Positions 1 through 10,101 of a stretch of 64,000 nt of DNA are shown here, piece by piece. Every line of letters starts with the position of its first letter. The first letter of the stretch is position 1. The stretch lies in assembly GCA_013396525.1 (NCBI GenBank), contig VWYX01000365.1:186001-250000 (forward strand). Direction: 5' to 3'. Source of the stretch: Chaetorhynchus papuensis (taxonomy: Eukaryota > Chordata > Aves > Passeriformes > Rhipiduridae). The notes beneath the pieces were generated by a model that was not told the DNA's origin, did not search any database, and was given only the letters and a program-made list of their open reading frames with translations. Made by a program: the position numbers and the translations under genes.

Positions 1-671
1 TAAAGTGAAGTGTGAGGGAAATTCAGGCCATCAAGGAGACTCCCGTTGAGCAAAGGCATTCCTGGGAAGGCACAGGGGGACTGACTCAAAAGCTTTTACT
101 CCCTTTCACCGGGCTGTAAATCTTGCGGGTTTCTCTCTCTCTGCGAAGAGCAGGATTGGGCTCAGCAATAATGAAGAGATTTCCAGTGGGTTAATAATTG
201 TCAATCTGTATAAAAGCGTGGGGTGTCTCCTTGCACGGCGCTTCTGCTCCGCTGTCCCCGGGGCTGTTACAGACTGAGGTGCACGGAAATGACAACGTCA
301 GTCTGAATTTACAGATGAGACGGGGTGAGATGCAGGCCCCGGGGCAGGAGAGCGTGGCTGGTGCTGAAGGACGGCTTCAGCCAGGTCTGAGCCTGGCTGG
401 GAGCTCGCTCATCCCACTGCTCATCCCACACATCCCTGCCTGTGCAGAGGCTGCTCCTTAATGGCTTTGCCAAATCCCACAGGAAAGCACTTTGGCACAG
501 ATCTCCTGAGATTCTGCTTCTAAGCAAAACATCTGGTTTATTGCAGCAGGAACTTTTGGTTGTGCTTCCTGGGCACATTCTGAGGGCAGGATGTGGGACC
601 AGCCTTCCTTTTATCCTCTCTACACCTAAAAAACTCCCATTCCTGTGTTGCTGTAGGGATATCACACACAG

Positions 672-806
672 CACAGAATCCCAGATTCCCAGGATGGTTT
701 GGGTTGAGAGGGACCTTCAAGGTCATCTCATTCCACCCCCTGCCATGGCAAGGACACCTTCCACTATCCCAGGTTGCTCCAAGCCCCATCCAGCCTTCCC
801 CTGAAT
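672..806 (-). repeat. CR1 LINE 3' end
   Basis: Reads, in reverse, the CR1 tail: a TGCCATGGCA palindrome block, CCAACCCAAACC-like and a final CTGGGATTCTG. The 5' side is truncated at CCAGCCTTCCCC. Confidence 0.8.
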
Positions 807-2022
807 CATTTATATGGGTGTTCCTCTTTCTGTGGGAAGTAGAGAAGAGCTTTTTTGGAGTGTAAATTTGTGCAGCAGCAGCAATTTGGTGTCCTGTGTC
901 CTTCCCCCTCAAGACCCCAGCTCCTGCCATCCTCAGCTTGCTCTCAGAAAGAAAACTCTGCCTGACCCTGCACAGAGCTGGGACTGGCAGGGTAAAAGCC
1001 TTCTCCACCAAGCTGGTTTTAAAGACAATCATTCATTTCACCATTCATTCCCTAAAGCACTCCTGGACAGAGCAGGTTCAGTTCTCATCACAGCTGAAGA
1101 GTTCTCCCCCTTAATTTGGGTCTTGCTGAGCTCTTGGAAATAATAAAGACACATATTTTTGTAATTTATCAAACTCAGTGTCTCAGTGTTAGCCTGAAGA
1201 ATTAATTAGCTGGAAAAATCTATTATAAAGTTAGCTTTTTTAAAAGAATGCCTTCTGTTTGTACATTAATGTTTGTGTAAATGGCCCCTGCCATGGAGGG
1301 GGTTGGGGTGCCCAGTGATGTGTCTGCACTTCCAGGTCAGCAGAAATCCCAGAGAAACCTCCCCCAGGGAAGGAGAACATGTCCAAGTCACTAAGGCTGT
1401 CCTGGCCTCATGCAGATCTGTAGAGGCAGACAGAGGAGATGCTGTTCTGTCAGTGGCTTTTTCCGAAGACACACTGCCCCGGGGGGCACTTTGCTCCTTG
1501 TTATAGACGAGGATGTTGTAAACAGCCCCTGGATACTGCAAGTTGGTGAGCGGGGTGTCAGGAGGCTGTCACGCAGGGGCCGGGGGGGCCAGCACGTTGG
1601 TGGTGCTGTGATGGTCGGGGAAGGGGATTGTGAAATACTCATCAAATCAAAGCCACTTTTCTCCCATCCTTAAATACACTGGGAGAATTCTGACGGCTGT
1701 AAATTCATGAAGTGCCAGATTCTGAGAGGGCTCTCTGTAGCTGTGTTTCCCAAAAGCTGCTGTGGTGAGGTGGTCCAGGCAGCAGCAGGGTGTTCCAGCA
1801 GGATGGAGCAGTGCCATCACCCAGAGGCGCCGTGTTCCTCTGGGTGGGATCAGGGCTGACGTCCCCCCAGTGTCCCCCCGGTGCCTTTCCCGGGAGCAGG
1901 TGCAGGGGAGGCCGAGGTGTCAGCCTGCATTTCCTGCCTCAGCTCCCCCTGTTCGGCTTGACCGGGCACCCGTCCTGCTCAACTGATCCAATGAACTGTC
2001 CCTGCTCACCTGATCCCACTGA

Positions 2023-2405
2023 NNNNNNNNNNNNNNNNNNNNNNNNNNNNNNNNNNNNNNNNNNNNNNNNNNNNNNNNNNNNNNNNNNNNNNNNNNNNNN
2101 NNNNNNNNNNNNNNNNNNNNNNNNNNNNNNNNNNNNNNNNNNNNNNNNNNNNNNNNNNNNNNNNNNNNNNNNNNNNNNNNNNNNNNNNNNNNNNNNNNNN
2201 NNNNNNNNNNNNNNNNNNNNNNNNNNNNNNNNNNNNNNNNNNNNNNNNNNNNNNNNNNNNNNNNNNNNNNNNNNNNNNNNNNNNNNNNNNNNNNNNNNNN
2301 NNNNNNNNNNNNNNNNNNNNNNNNNNNNNNNNNNNNNNNNNNNNNNNNNNNNNNNNNNNNNNNNNNNNNNNNNNNNNNNNNNNNNNNNNNNNNNNNNNNN
2401 NNNNN
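2023..2405. other. Assembly gap (383 N)
   Basis: A run of N, so no sequence is known. Reading frames that cross it have no meaning. Confidence 0.99.
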
Positions 2406-2689
2406 AACTGCCCTGTGCCAGTGCTGCAGCTCCTCCCTCCCCTGAGCCCACGGGCCTGCAGTAGGAAATGGTGCCAGGGAATGACCCTTCTGCACAGACT
2501 GTGATGGGTTTAGGATTCTTCTGTCTCTCAGAGCTGTTTCTTTATTTGTTTGCGTGGCCCTGTGCAGAACAGGTGAACCAGGCGTGCCTTGTTCCCCACT
2601 GTGTTGTGTAATTGTGGTTTCACACTGCAGGGCAGACCTGGCCATGAATTTAGCAGCAGAGCACATGTTCTGCAGGGCACCAGGAGAAG

Positions 2690-2866
2690 TCATGGGAAGG
2701 GGAGTGATCTTGTTACCAAGGCTGCCAGAGCTCCAGGAGCGTTTGGACAACACTCTCAGGGATGCACAGAGCGGGATTGTTGGGGTGTCTGTGCAGGGCC
2801 TGGGGCTGGACTGATGATCCTTGGGGGTGATTCCAATTCCAGATGGGCTATGACTCTGTGAGTCTG
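2690..2866 (+). repeat. CR1-like fragment
   Basis: GCTGCCAGAGCTCCAGGAGC and TGTGCAGGGCCTGGGGCTGG match, in the opposite orientation, the element at 49036-49420. Ends near CTATGACTCTGTGAG. Confidence 0.7.
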
Positions 2867-3305
2867 CAATACCCACCCAGGAGCAGGTCTGGACAGGGAG
2901 GGCTGCTGGAGCTGAGCCCTGGGCCGGTGCCATCCCTGCCCTGCCCCAGCAGTGCCCGATGCCCCCAACTGCTCCGGTTTCTGCTCCAGTTTCTGCAGGT
3001 CCATTCGGAAAGGACATAAAATCCCTTCCTGCCAGGCTGAGTGGAGCTGAATGGCTGCTTTGTCTGCAGCTCTCCCAGAAACCCCTCAAACATGACATTC
3101 CTGATCCAGCTGCCCCTGGAGACCTCCCAGCCCAAGGATTTATGTCCTCAGGGGCGTTCCAGCCCTTCCAGCTGCTGCAGCAGATGGATGCCTGTGCCCC
3201 ACCAGGGATTCCAGCCATGAGCCTACTGCCCCTCTGAGGGTTAACTGATCATGACATTTATAAAATCCCCATTTTTGAAAATATACAAGACAAATATTTT
3301 CAAGT

Positions 3306-3462
3306 AGAATCCCTAACTGGTTTGGTTTGGAAGGGACCTCAAAACCCATCCAGTGCCACCCCTGCCATGGGCAGGGACACCTTCCACTGTCCCAGGCTGC
3401 TCCAAGCCCCAGTGTCCAGCCTGGCCTTGGGCACTGCCAGGGATCCAGGGGCAGCCACAGCT
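3306..3462 (-). repeat. CR1 LINE 3' end
   Basis: Shares the TGCCATGGGCAGGGACACC and GGGATCC-containing blocks of the abundant subfamily found at 14038 and 31633. Truncated after GGGGCAGCCACAGC. Confidence 0.85.
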
Positions 3463-4017
3463 TCTCATTCTTACCTTATTTTCTTTAGCTGGAAAACAAA
3501 TCAATGTTATTTATGTGTGGAAATATTAGTGATATTGCCTATTTTTTTTTAGATAACACAACATGTAGTTGTATTTTGTAGCTGTCATAGCGTATTTTCC
3601 ATCACCATAATGACTCGCTTCTAATAGTTTTCTTTTTAAAAAGCATTCTAATGTGATTTACCAATTACATGAAGAAGATATGTAAAGGTATCGTGTTAAT
3701 TCATAAGCACCATGTACCCAGGTGAAACACCCGCAGTCATTAGGGGATGTTACCAGCAATTAACCTAAACCAGGTTTCTAGAGGGCAAAGCAGTTTTCAG
3801 TGCAGAATCAGGTTTTGGAAAACAATGCAGCATTAAAATAGATGTATTTAACCTGTTCTAGTGGGAGCACGAGAACCAAGGCCGTGCTGCCACGTGCTGC
3901 TTTTTGTGTGGTGTAGGAGTCATGAAATATTTTTAATTTTAAATACTCTTCTCATTTCTTATGACACACTGCTTCAGAATCCAGTGTGAAAAGAAAATGC
4001 TGTGGGCTTCTATGTAC

Positions 4018-4041
4018 ATATATATATATATATATATGTAC

Positions 4042-4073
<32 letters not shown>
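4018..4073. repeat. Compound microsatellite (AT)n then (GT)n
   Basis: About ten AT units are followed, after a short TACATATG-like junction, by about fourteen uninterrupted GT units (4045-4073). It is likely length-polymorphic. Confidence 0.95.
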
Positions 4074-4078
<5 letters not shown>

Positions 4079-5751
4079 GAGTAGTATCAAGATTTTATCA
4101 CAAGTAAATGATTTATAATGGAAGGAAACAGCTTTTTAAACCCCTGCTTTTAAGCCTCAAGGGACCAGCCCTGTTTTCTGCTGTAGCAGAAGCAGTTTGT
4201 AGCATGCCTGAGTCAGAATTCCCCATCTCCATGGGGGGAGGATGGGCAGAGCCTGATGTGGGGCCAGAGCCGCGGGAAAAACCCCAGAATTTTCCAGTGC
4301 AGTATAGACAGGAACAAAATACACCACGGACATGTTCACTGGGATGTCCTGTGAAACAGTGCACTTAATTCTTCAATTAAAAATGAAGAATTTAGTAACA
4401 AACTAAGTGGTCAGTGAGGGGTTGCCGATTGCTGAGATTCTCAGGGCTAGTAGCCCATCTTCCAGCCACAAAAACCGTGTGACTGTGGCCTGAAATGCAA
4501 TCAAGAATCTGAATTTTTGCAGAGAATTATTTTCACTCTGTAGAGATTTGCCTGAGTGTCTTCACCCCCTCATCCTGCTCACAAAGGCAGGTGTTAAAAA
4601 ACCAGCATCTTAAAAAAGAAGGTGCACTTTGTCCAAGCTGGGGGTGCAGATGAGATTTGTGTAAGTATGGAAAGATCCGTAACTAGTGTTACCCTGATCT
4701 TTGGCTGATCATTCCAGCCAGCAGAGTTTCCTCTTTCTCACCAGGAAAAAAAGGGGAAAAGAAAAAAGAGCTTCCTCTTCCTCCCCAGGGACCTGCCCCC
4801 TCTTCTCCCCTGACAGCAAATGTTCACCTCTCTGTGGAACCTATTGGAACTAAATGGCCACTGTTTTAAATGGTTAAATAGCTCCCCTCTATATTTTATT
4901 CTGCTCATGATTTCTCATCTTCCTGTTCCCTGGGCCCCCCTCCCTGCCCTGCAGTAGGTCCCAGTGGGTTATTTGCATTTGTATTCAATGCAAATATATA
5001 TATGTGCACAAGAGGGGTTGAACATGCCATAAATGCCCTCGTGTGAATCCAGTGGGAGAGGAAGCCAAGTCTGGCCCATTGTTCTTTACATGGACATGAA
5101 ATTCCACCTGTTATTCTCAACGTGGGGCATAAGTGGGAAGACGAGAGATTCTGCATTCCCATGTCCAGGGGGCTTGTGGGGTCCCAGGTGAGGATGGGAT
5201 CCATCCCCTGAGGCTGCGGTGTTCGTGCAGGGGCTCTCTGATCTGCTCTTTCCCACTGCATGGATCTCAGGGGACTGATTCATTGTCCCACAGACAGCTC
5301 ACAGGCTGCAGCAGAATCCCGGGGTGTGTCCCAAGCTGGATTCCAGGCTGGATTCAAGTTCAGCAGGTGATGAAGAACCTCAGGCTCATCCAGGCAGACT
5401 CTTCTTTGGGAGAGAGGGGTGAGCTGCCTTAGAGACACCTCCAGCATCGCTTCACCTGCTCGGTAACTCTGCTCAAGGGGCTCAGTGAGGTGTTAACTTG
5501 GCCAGTCCAATTATTTCCTGCTGGTTTTGGTGCCTCTTCCTTACTCCTCAAGCATATCCCAGCCTTTCCCAGCAGCCCAGGATGCTGTCGGGTGCCTCCC
5601 TCAGCCATATGGTTCCTTGTGATATATATAACATATAAACATTTGTACATATAAATAAATATACACATAAAGATAAATATATAAACATATATCTCCTTCC
5701 ACTGCAGCCTTGGTAAGAGGCTGTGCTGATGTAGGTGATCATTCTTCATCA

Positions 5752-6052
5752 GGAACTGTAGTGACAGGACAAGGAGTCATGGGTTCAAATTGAAACAGGG
5801 GAAATTTAGCTTAGATACATGGAAGAAACTCTTCCCTGGGAGGGTGGGCAGGCCCTGGCACAGGGTGCCCAGAGCAGCTGTGGCTGCCCCTGGATCCCTG
5901 GCAGTGCCCAAGGCCAGGCTGGACACTGGGGCTGGGAGCAGCCTGGGACAGTGGGAGGTGTCCCTGCCCATGGCAGGTGTGACACTGGGTGAGCTTTGGG
6001 GTCAAAGCTTCCCACCCAAACCCTTCTGGAATTTTGTGATTCCTTCCTCACA
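5752..6052 (+). repeat. CR1 LINE 3' end, longer copy
   Basis: Begins GTGACAGGACAAGGAG and includes AAATTTAGCTTAGAT, the GTGGGCAGGCCCTGGCAC block and a degraded ATTTTGTGATTCC tail. Confidence 0.85.
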
Positions 6053-6234
6053 TGAAATTTGATCCGTAATCTTTGAGGAATCGCATTTCTGCATTGTTCC
6101 ATTCAGCAAAGCTGCTGTTTTCCACAAGCCATGAATGCTCAAATGCACAAATATTATCGCTCCATCCATTACCATTTTTGAAATGCTTTTGTCCCATTTT
6201 TACAGCTTTCTGGACCAATCCCCTGTGCTTGGCA

Positions 6235-6420
6235 GGAGGCGGCGGGGTGAGGGAGCGGTGTTTGTGCCTTTAGCCCGGGCCCCGCAGCGGCGGAGAGCCC
6301 CGGGCAGCGCTGACCGGCAGCGGCAGCGCCGCGATCTCGGCGGGCGCTCCGCGGCACCGAACCCGTGTGTGTGACAGGCGGGGGAATAACGCAAAGCGGC
6401 ATCTGCACCAGCCCGCGTCG
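6235..6420. promoter_or_regulatory. Short CpG-rich patch
   Basis: About 180 bases rich in CG dinucleotides (repeated GGCGG, GCAGCGGCAG and CCGCG blocks) lie inside otherwise CpG-poor DNA. No open frame or start here looks like a known protein. It may be a small CpG island or alternative promoter, or only a GC-rich patch. Confidence 0.3.
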
Positions 6421-6570
6421 TCTGCTCTCGGTTTATTTTCTGCCGTTTACTTCTCGGTCTCTTTCCAGGAATTGCTTCTGAAATTCTGGGGGTGCTGTTG
6501 TCCACCTGTGAGCAGCATCCCCTGTCTCAGGGCCTCGGGGGGGGACAAAAGAGCCGCCTGACCTGCAGGA

Positions 6571-6642
6571 CCTGGCAGGAGGTCGGAACGAGATGAAGTT
6601 TAGGGTTCCTTCCAGCCCAAACCAGTCTGGGATTCTCTGTCC
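6571..6642 (+). repeat. Short CR1 3' tail
   Basis: Only the last 70 bases: GGTTCCTTCCAGCCCAAACC followed by GGGATTCTCTGT. Confidence 0.65.
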
Positions 6643-7379
6643 TGCCGGCCGGGCGGGCTAGGAAGGGTTAATCCTTTTCCTGCGCAGTGCAGGGGCTGCG
6701 CTGGGGAGGGGGATTCAGCTGGGGGTGAAGAGACGTGGAACAGAGGATGGAGAAGGGACAGAGAGTGGGGGATTCTCTCCCTCCTAGCATTGGCTGAACT
6801 GTTCCGCTTCCCAGGTGTGTGCCCCGGGAATTCCCTCCCGACCGGCGCTGGTCTCGTGGCCGGGTGTGAAATGGACAACACGGACCCGGGTCCGAGGAGG
6901 GTGCACGGGAAGGGTCAGGGCAGCTGCAGCACCTCCCTCCCGCCTGCGGGCACCACGTCCTTCGTGCCGCCTCTCCTCCCCTGAGGAGGTGGAATTTGGC
7001 TCCCTGGTTATTAACTCATCCTCCCAGAGTTTGTCAGATGAGGCAAATTGTAAATTCATCATTCATCACTATCATCACCATATTCTGAGTGTTACCCAAA
7101 ACTGTTAGGGGAGTATTGCTTAAGGAAAATGAATGATTTGATGTATGGCACAGCTTAGAGAAAATAGTACATTTAACATTTAATAAATCATCTCTTTTTT
7201 TTCGGGGAAAACACAGTAACTGGCTAAGCCTACTCCTACTTAGACTTAACGGAGAGCTGCTTAACACAACCCAGCACAGCCTATGGAATGGAAATGCTGT
7301 AGATTTTGGGATTAAAAAATCCCATGTAGAGGAGAGGACCACAGCTGTAGTTAAACCTTGTGTTTATTTTATTCTGTAG

Positions 7380-7652
7380 GTACCTGCACTGCTGGAGTTT
7401 ATAAAGCTACAAAGAAAACCCCTTGATACTGAAATTCTGCAACCTCTTCCTGCACTTGTGCATCGACCATGTTTTAACCCAGCACACGGAGCTCAGCTGC
7501 AGAAACAGAAGGAAGTGAGTTGGTCAGAGAAGTGTGATATTTGTACTGGAGGGATGCGACGTTTTAAGGCCAAGGTTGTGGATTTTAATAGCAGCATGTG
7601 GTTATATCATGGAATTGATTTAACAAGCTCCGATTCTACCAGATACCAATAG
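7380..7652 (+). CDS. Candidate terminal coding exon of the upstream gene (JAKMIP3 by position)
   Basis: A pyrimidine-rich acceptor ending TTCTGTAG (to 7379) is followed by an open frame of 90 codons that ends at TAG (7650-7652). The TAG of the acceptor is itself an in-frame stop, so the frame opens exactly at the splice site. The peptide begins VPALLEFIKLQRK and ends DSTRYQ. It is neither low-complexity nor repeat-derived, and has three Cys between residues about 30 and 65. About 1.3 kb of UTR-like DNA with poly-A signals follows. I do not recognise the peptide from memory. The name is inferred only from conserved order: JAKMIP3 lies just upstream of DPYSL4, on the same strand, in other vertebrates. 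JAKMIP proteins are neuronal coiled-coil microtubule binders, and this tail has no obvious coiled coil. It could also be an alternative or non-coding last exon. Confidence 0.42.
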   Translation, partial: VPALLEFIKLQRKPLDTEILQPLPALVHRPCFNPAHGAQLQKQKEVSWSEKCDICTGGMRRFKAKVVDFNSSMWLYHGIDLTSSDSTRYQ

Positions 7653-8998
7653 CGGTGCTGGGATTCTGGGATGAGCTGCGTTTTTGCTTCTGCATTTCAC
7701 GCCTAAAATGGGTCCATTTTGAGTTCTACTGAAATACTTCATGTCTTAAAATACTGTTTTTGCTGGAAGCCCTGCAGGTGGTGGTTGAGGTGACAAAGAG
7801 CACGTTAGGAAGTGTCTTGAGTCCATCTCATGGCTCTTCATTCAGGACGTGCTCTTGCCTGGTGTGTTTGTGTCTCAAATATCTGTTTGTTTTCTGATTA
7901 ACTTCCTTAATCCTGGGGGTCTTAAGTACAAAGCCAACTGTACAGGACAGGTCTGTGTGTAAATAAGGGATTGTGCTTATCTATATGTCACTATAAATAT
8001 GTAAGAAGTTTTGTACATAGGAAAGAAAAAATGGCTCAAAGAATGTTTTCAGAACTGTTTCCTCCGTTTAAATGCACAGACAGGAGGTTGCCATCCATGT
8101 GCTCTCTCACTCTCCGGGAAGGGATCCCGCTGGTCCCGCTCGCTGCCCGCGTCCCTCCGGTGTCTGTGAGGGGTTTGTTCCCGGCCGGGGCCGCCCTCGC
8201 CGGTGCACTGAGCTGTGCCGGCCCTCGGCTGCTGCTTCCTCCCTCTGGCTCCTGTGCATCTCTTACAAACACAGTCTCCGAGCCCCGGGACCGCGGTGGG
8301 CAGTGCCCGATTTGGGGCGTTCCTGCAGACCCTCCGTGCCCGGTGCGGGGGTGCAGCAGCAGGAGGAGGGGGTGCCACGGGCCACCCCTCACCCCAAACC
8401 CGCGTGGACTTCTTGTTCAAGCTGCTGGAGGATGTGGTTGTTATTTCCAGTATTCTGCTCTATAATATCTGTAGCCTTCAGTGATTCCTTGAGTGCCTTA
8501 CGTGGCTTGTGGACAGAATTCCTGACCAGGAAGAGAAAATGCCCCTGGACCGACGCCGGCTCCTCCGCACCCCTGTGTCCCTCGCCGGCAGCGTGGCTGT
8601 GCACAGGAAGAGATTTAGCTTCGACTCAGGAAATCGCCGTGTGAATATGTGTATTAAACCTGTATGATGTGCTGTACAGTTTATAAAAAGGGACTATTGT
8701 AAACTTATGCAAAACGTAACGCAGAGAAAATGGAGGTTTTTGGTCCACTGGCTGGCGTGCCGTGACCCGTGTCCTCTAATCCTACTCCAGAATCATATCC
8801 AAAATACAGAACGTTGGGTTCAGTGCTGCGACAGCAACCAACAGCCCAAAACCAGGGGCTGGAGCGATCGATAAGAGAATTTTACAGATATTTTTGTATT
8901 GTGATTCCTATGATATATTATCGAGAGACTTTCTATTCCTTTGTAAAATACATAAATTATTGTCAACTTTTAATTAAAAAGATCTGTTTTAAACCTTC
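7653..8998 (+). other. Probable 3' UTR of the upstream gene
   Basis: This stretch follows the stop at 7652. It ends in AT-rich DNA with ATTAAA at 8973-8978, about 200 bases before the DPYSL4 CpG island. Another ATTAAA lies at 8653-8658. The middle (about 8100-8620) is GC- and CpG-rich, which is unusual for a UTR. A 190-codon open frame there resembles no protein and is not called. Confidence 0.4.
8973..8978 (+). terminator. Poly-A signal ATTAAA
   Basis: An ATTAAA variant signal in AT-rich DNA. It is the last candidate before the DPYSL4 promoter region and would end the upstream transcript near 8995. Confidence 0.4.
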
Positions 8999-9324
8999 AA
9001 ATTAGATGAATTGGTTTGGGGTTGAGGGGATGGGGAAGCTGGACTGTGACACCGGCCACCCTGGGGGACCAGGAGATGCCCGGGAGGGCTGGGAGGGGGA
9101 GTTCACCCGATCCCCGGGGCAGCCAACCCCGCGCTATCTCTGCCATCACAGACGCTGGGAGATGTCACCTCCCGGTCGTACGTGGGGACGGGCACGGGTG
9201 GATGGGCACCGGGAGGGGCGGGGGGTCCTTGGGCGGCTCTTAACGCGGCGCTGGGCTCTCGTCCCCAGGGCGAGCGGCTGCGGGAGCGCAGCGGCAGCGG
9301 GGGAGCGCAGGGGGTCCCGGGCCC

Positions 9325-9639
9325 ATGTCGGGGCGGCAGGAGGAGGCTCTGCCCGCCTGCTTTGCGGGGCTGGGAGCGGGCAGCCCGCGGCCGCGGCAGA
9401 AGCGCGGCGGGATGTTCTGCAGCGTGGAGGATGCCTTCGACAACAAGACGCTGAACTTCGCCTCGCTCGCTGCCTCCGGAACAGGGACACCCGTCGGGGG
9501 GCACCGCCGCGACACCCACCCGGGACCGAGCCCCGCCGCGGGACCGAGCCCCGACCCCGACTGCGGCCCCGGCCCCGCTGCGGCCGCGCCGCCCCCGAGA
9601 GCCGCCACTTCTGCTGCGCTGCCCGACGGCTGCCGGCAG
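9325..9639 (+). CDS. DPYSL4: DPYSL4 exon 1A: N-terminus of the long (LCRMP-type) isoform
   Basis: An ATG opens 105 codons ending at a GT donor (CAG|GTAACG, 9640), in phase 0 like exon 1B, so it splices in frame to exon 2. Residues about 22-45 carry the block seen in long isoforms of CRMP1 and DPYSL3: PRQK, then GGMFCSVE, then an acidic/aromatic stretch with NKTL. The remainder (about residues 50-105) is Pro/Ala/Gly-rich and probably disordered. The ATG has a C at -3, a weak context. The next in-frame Met (9412) is within the conserved block, so 9325 is preferred. It would give a 666-residue protein. Expression is inferred from the family. Confidence 0.8.
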
Positions 9640-9743
9640 GTAACGGGACTGCGCCGGGACAGGGCCCGGGGGCCACTCTCGGAGCCGGCCTGGCCGAGAC
9701 CGCGCCGGGAGGGCGAGCGGGGACCCGTCCGGCTGTCCTCCCA

Positions 9744-9778
9744 TCCCGTCCCGTCCCGTCCCGTCCCGTCCCGTCCCG
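9744..9778. repeat. (CCCGT)n tandem repeat between the two first exons
   Basis: Seven CCCGT units lie in a row, about 100 bases after the exon 1A donor. The - strand reads GGGAC repeated, a G3-plus-2-base pattern able to form a G-quadruplex. Confidence 0.9.
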
Positions 9779-10062
9779 CCAGCCCGCGGAGCCCCGCGCC
9801 GGGAGCGGGCGCTGGGACCATTCCTGCGGAGCGGGTTTGAGCAGGGCTCGGTCGGAGAGCGCCGAGCGGCCGCTGTTCTCTCGGGGGACACGACTGTCAC
9901 CAGCCCCGCCGCCCGGGCCCCGCTCGGCTCCCGCCGGACCTCTCTGTCCGCGGCCCCGGGCGCGCGGCGGGGCGGGCGGGGGCGCGCACGCAGGCGGGGA
10001 CGCGCGGCGGCGGGCGCGGGCACGCGCGGCAGCCCCGCACACACGCGGCGGAGGCGGCGGCG

Positions 10063-10101
10063 ATGTCGCACCCGGGCAGGAAGAGCGTGACCCGCGCCAC
10101 G
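10063..10101 (+). CDS. DPYSL4: DPYSL4 exon 1B: short-isoform start
   Basis: Encodes residues 1-13 (MSHPGRKSVTRAT) and ends ACG|GTGAGG in phase 0. It aligns with the MSxxGKKSIPxIT start of short CRMPs. The ATG has G at -3. Confidence 0.92.

Larger units (their letters stand above)
1..7379. other. Region without a proven gene; likely intron or flank of the upstream gene
   Basis: I find no exon here with both convincing splice sites and family-like protein. The stretch holds CR1 fragments, an (AT)n/(GT)n microsatellite near 4018-4073, an AT-rich patch near 5622-5695, an assembly gap and a short CpG-rich patch near 6235-6420. If the exon at 7380 belongs to JAKMIP3, this region would be its last introns. 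Small upstream exons could have been missed. Confidence 0.5.

Noticed and set aside
1790..3218. Open frames of 224 and 432 codons
   Set aside because: They run through the 383-N gap and have no support.
6469..6507. Possible 39-base exon after a strong acceptor (TCTTTCCAG) with a GTGAGC donor
   Set aside because: In phase with 7380, but the short peptide (ELLLKFWGCCCPP) matches nothing I know; chance sites of this kind are common. RNA-seq would decide.
8072..8644. 190-codon open frame after the candidate terminal exon
   Set aside because: No recognisable protein and no splice sites; lies in GC-rich presumed UTR.
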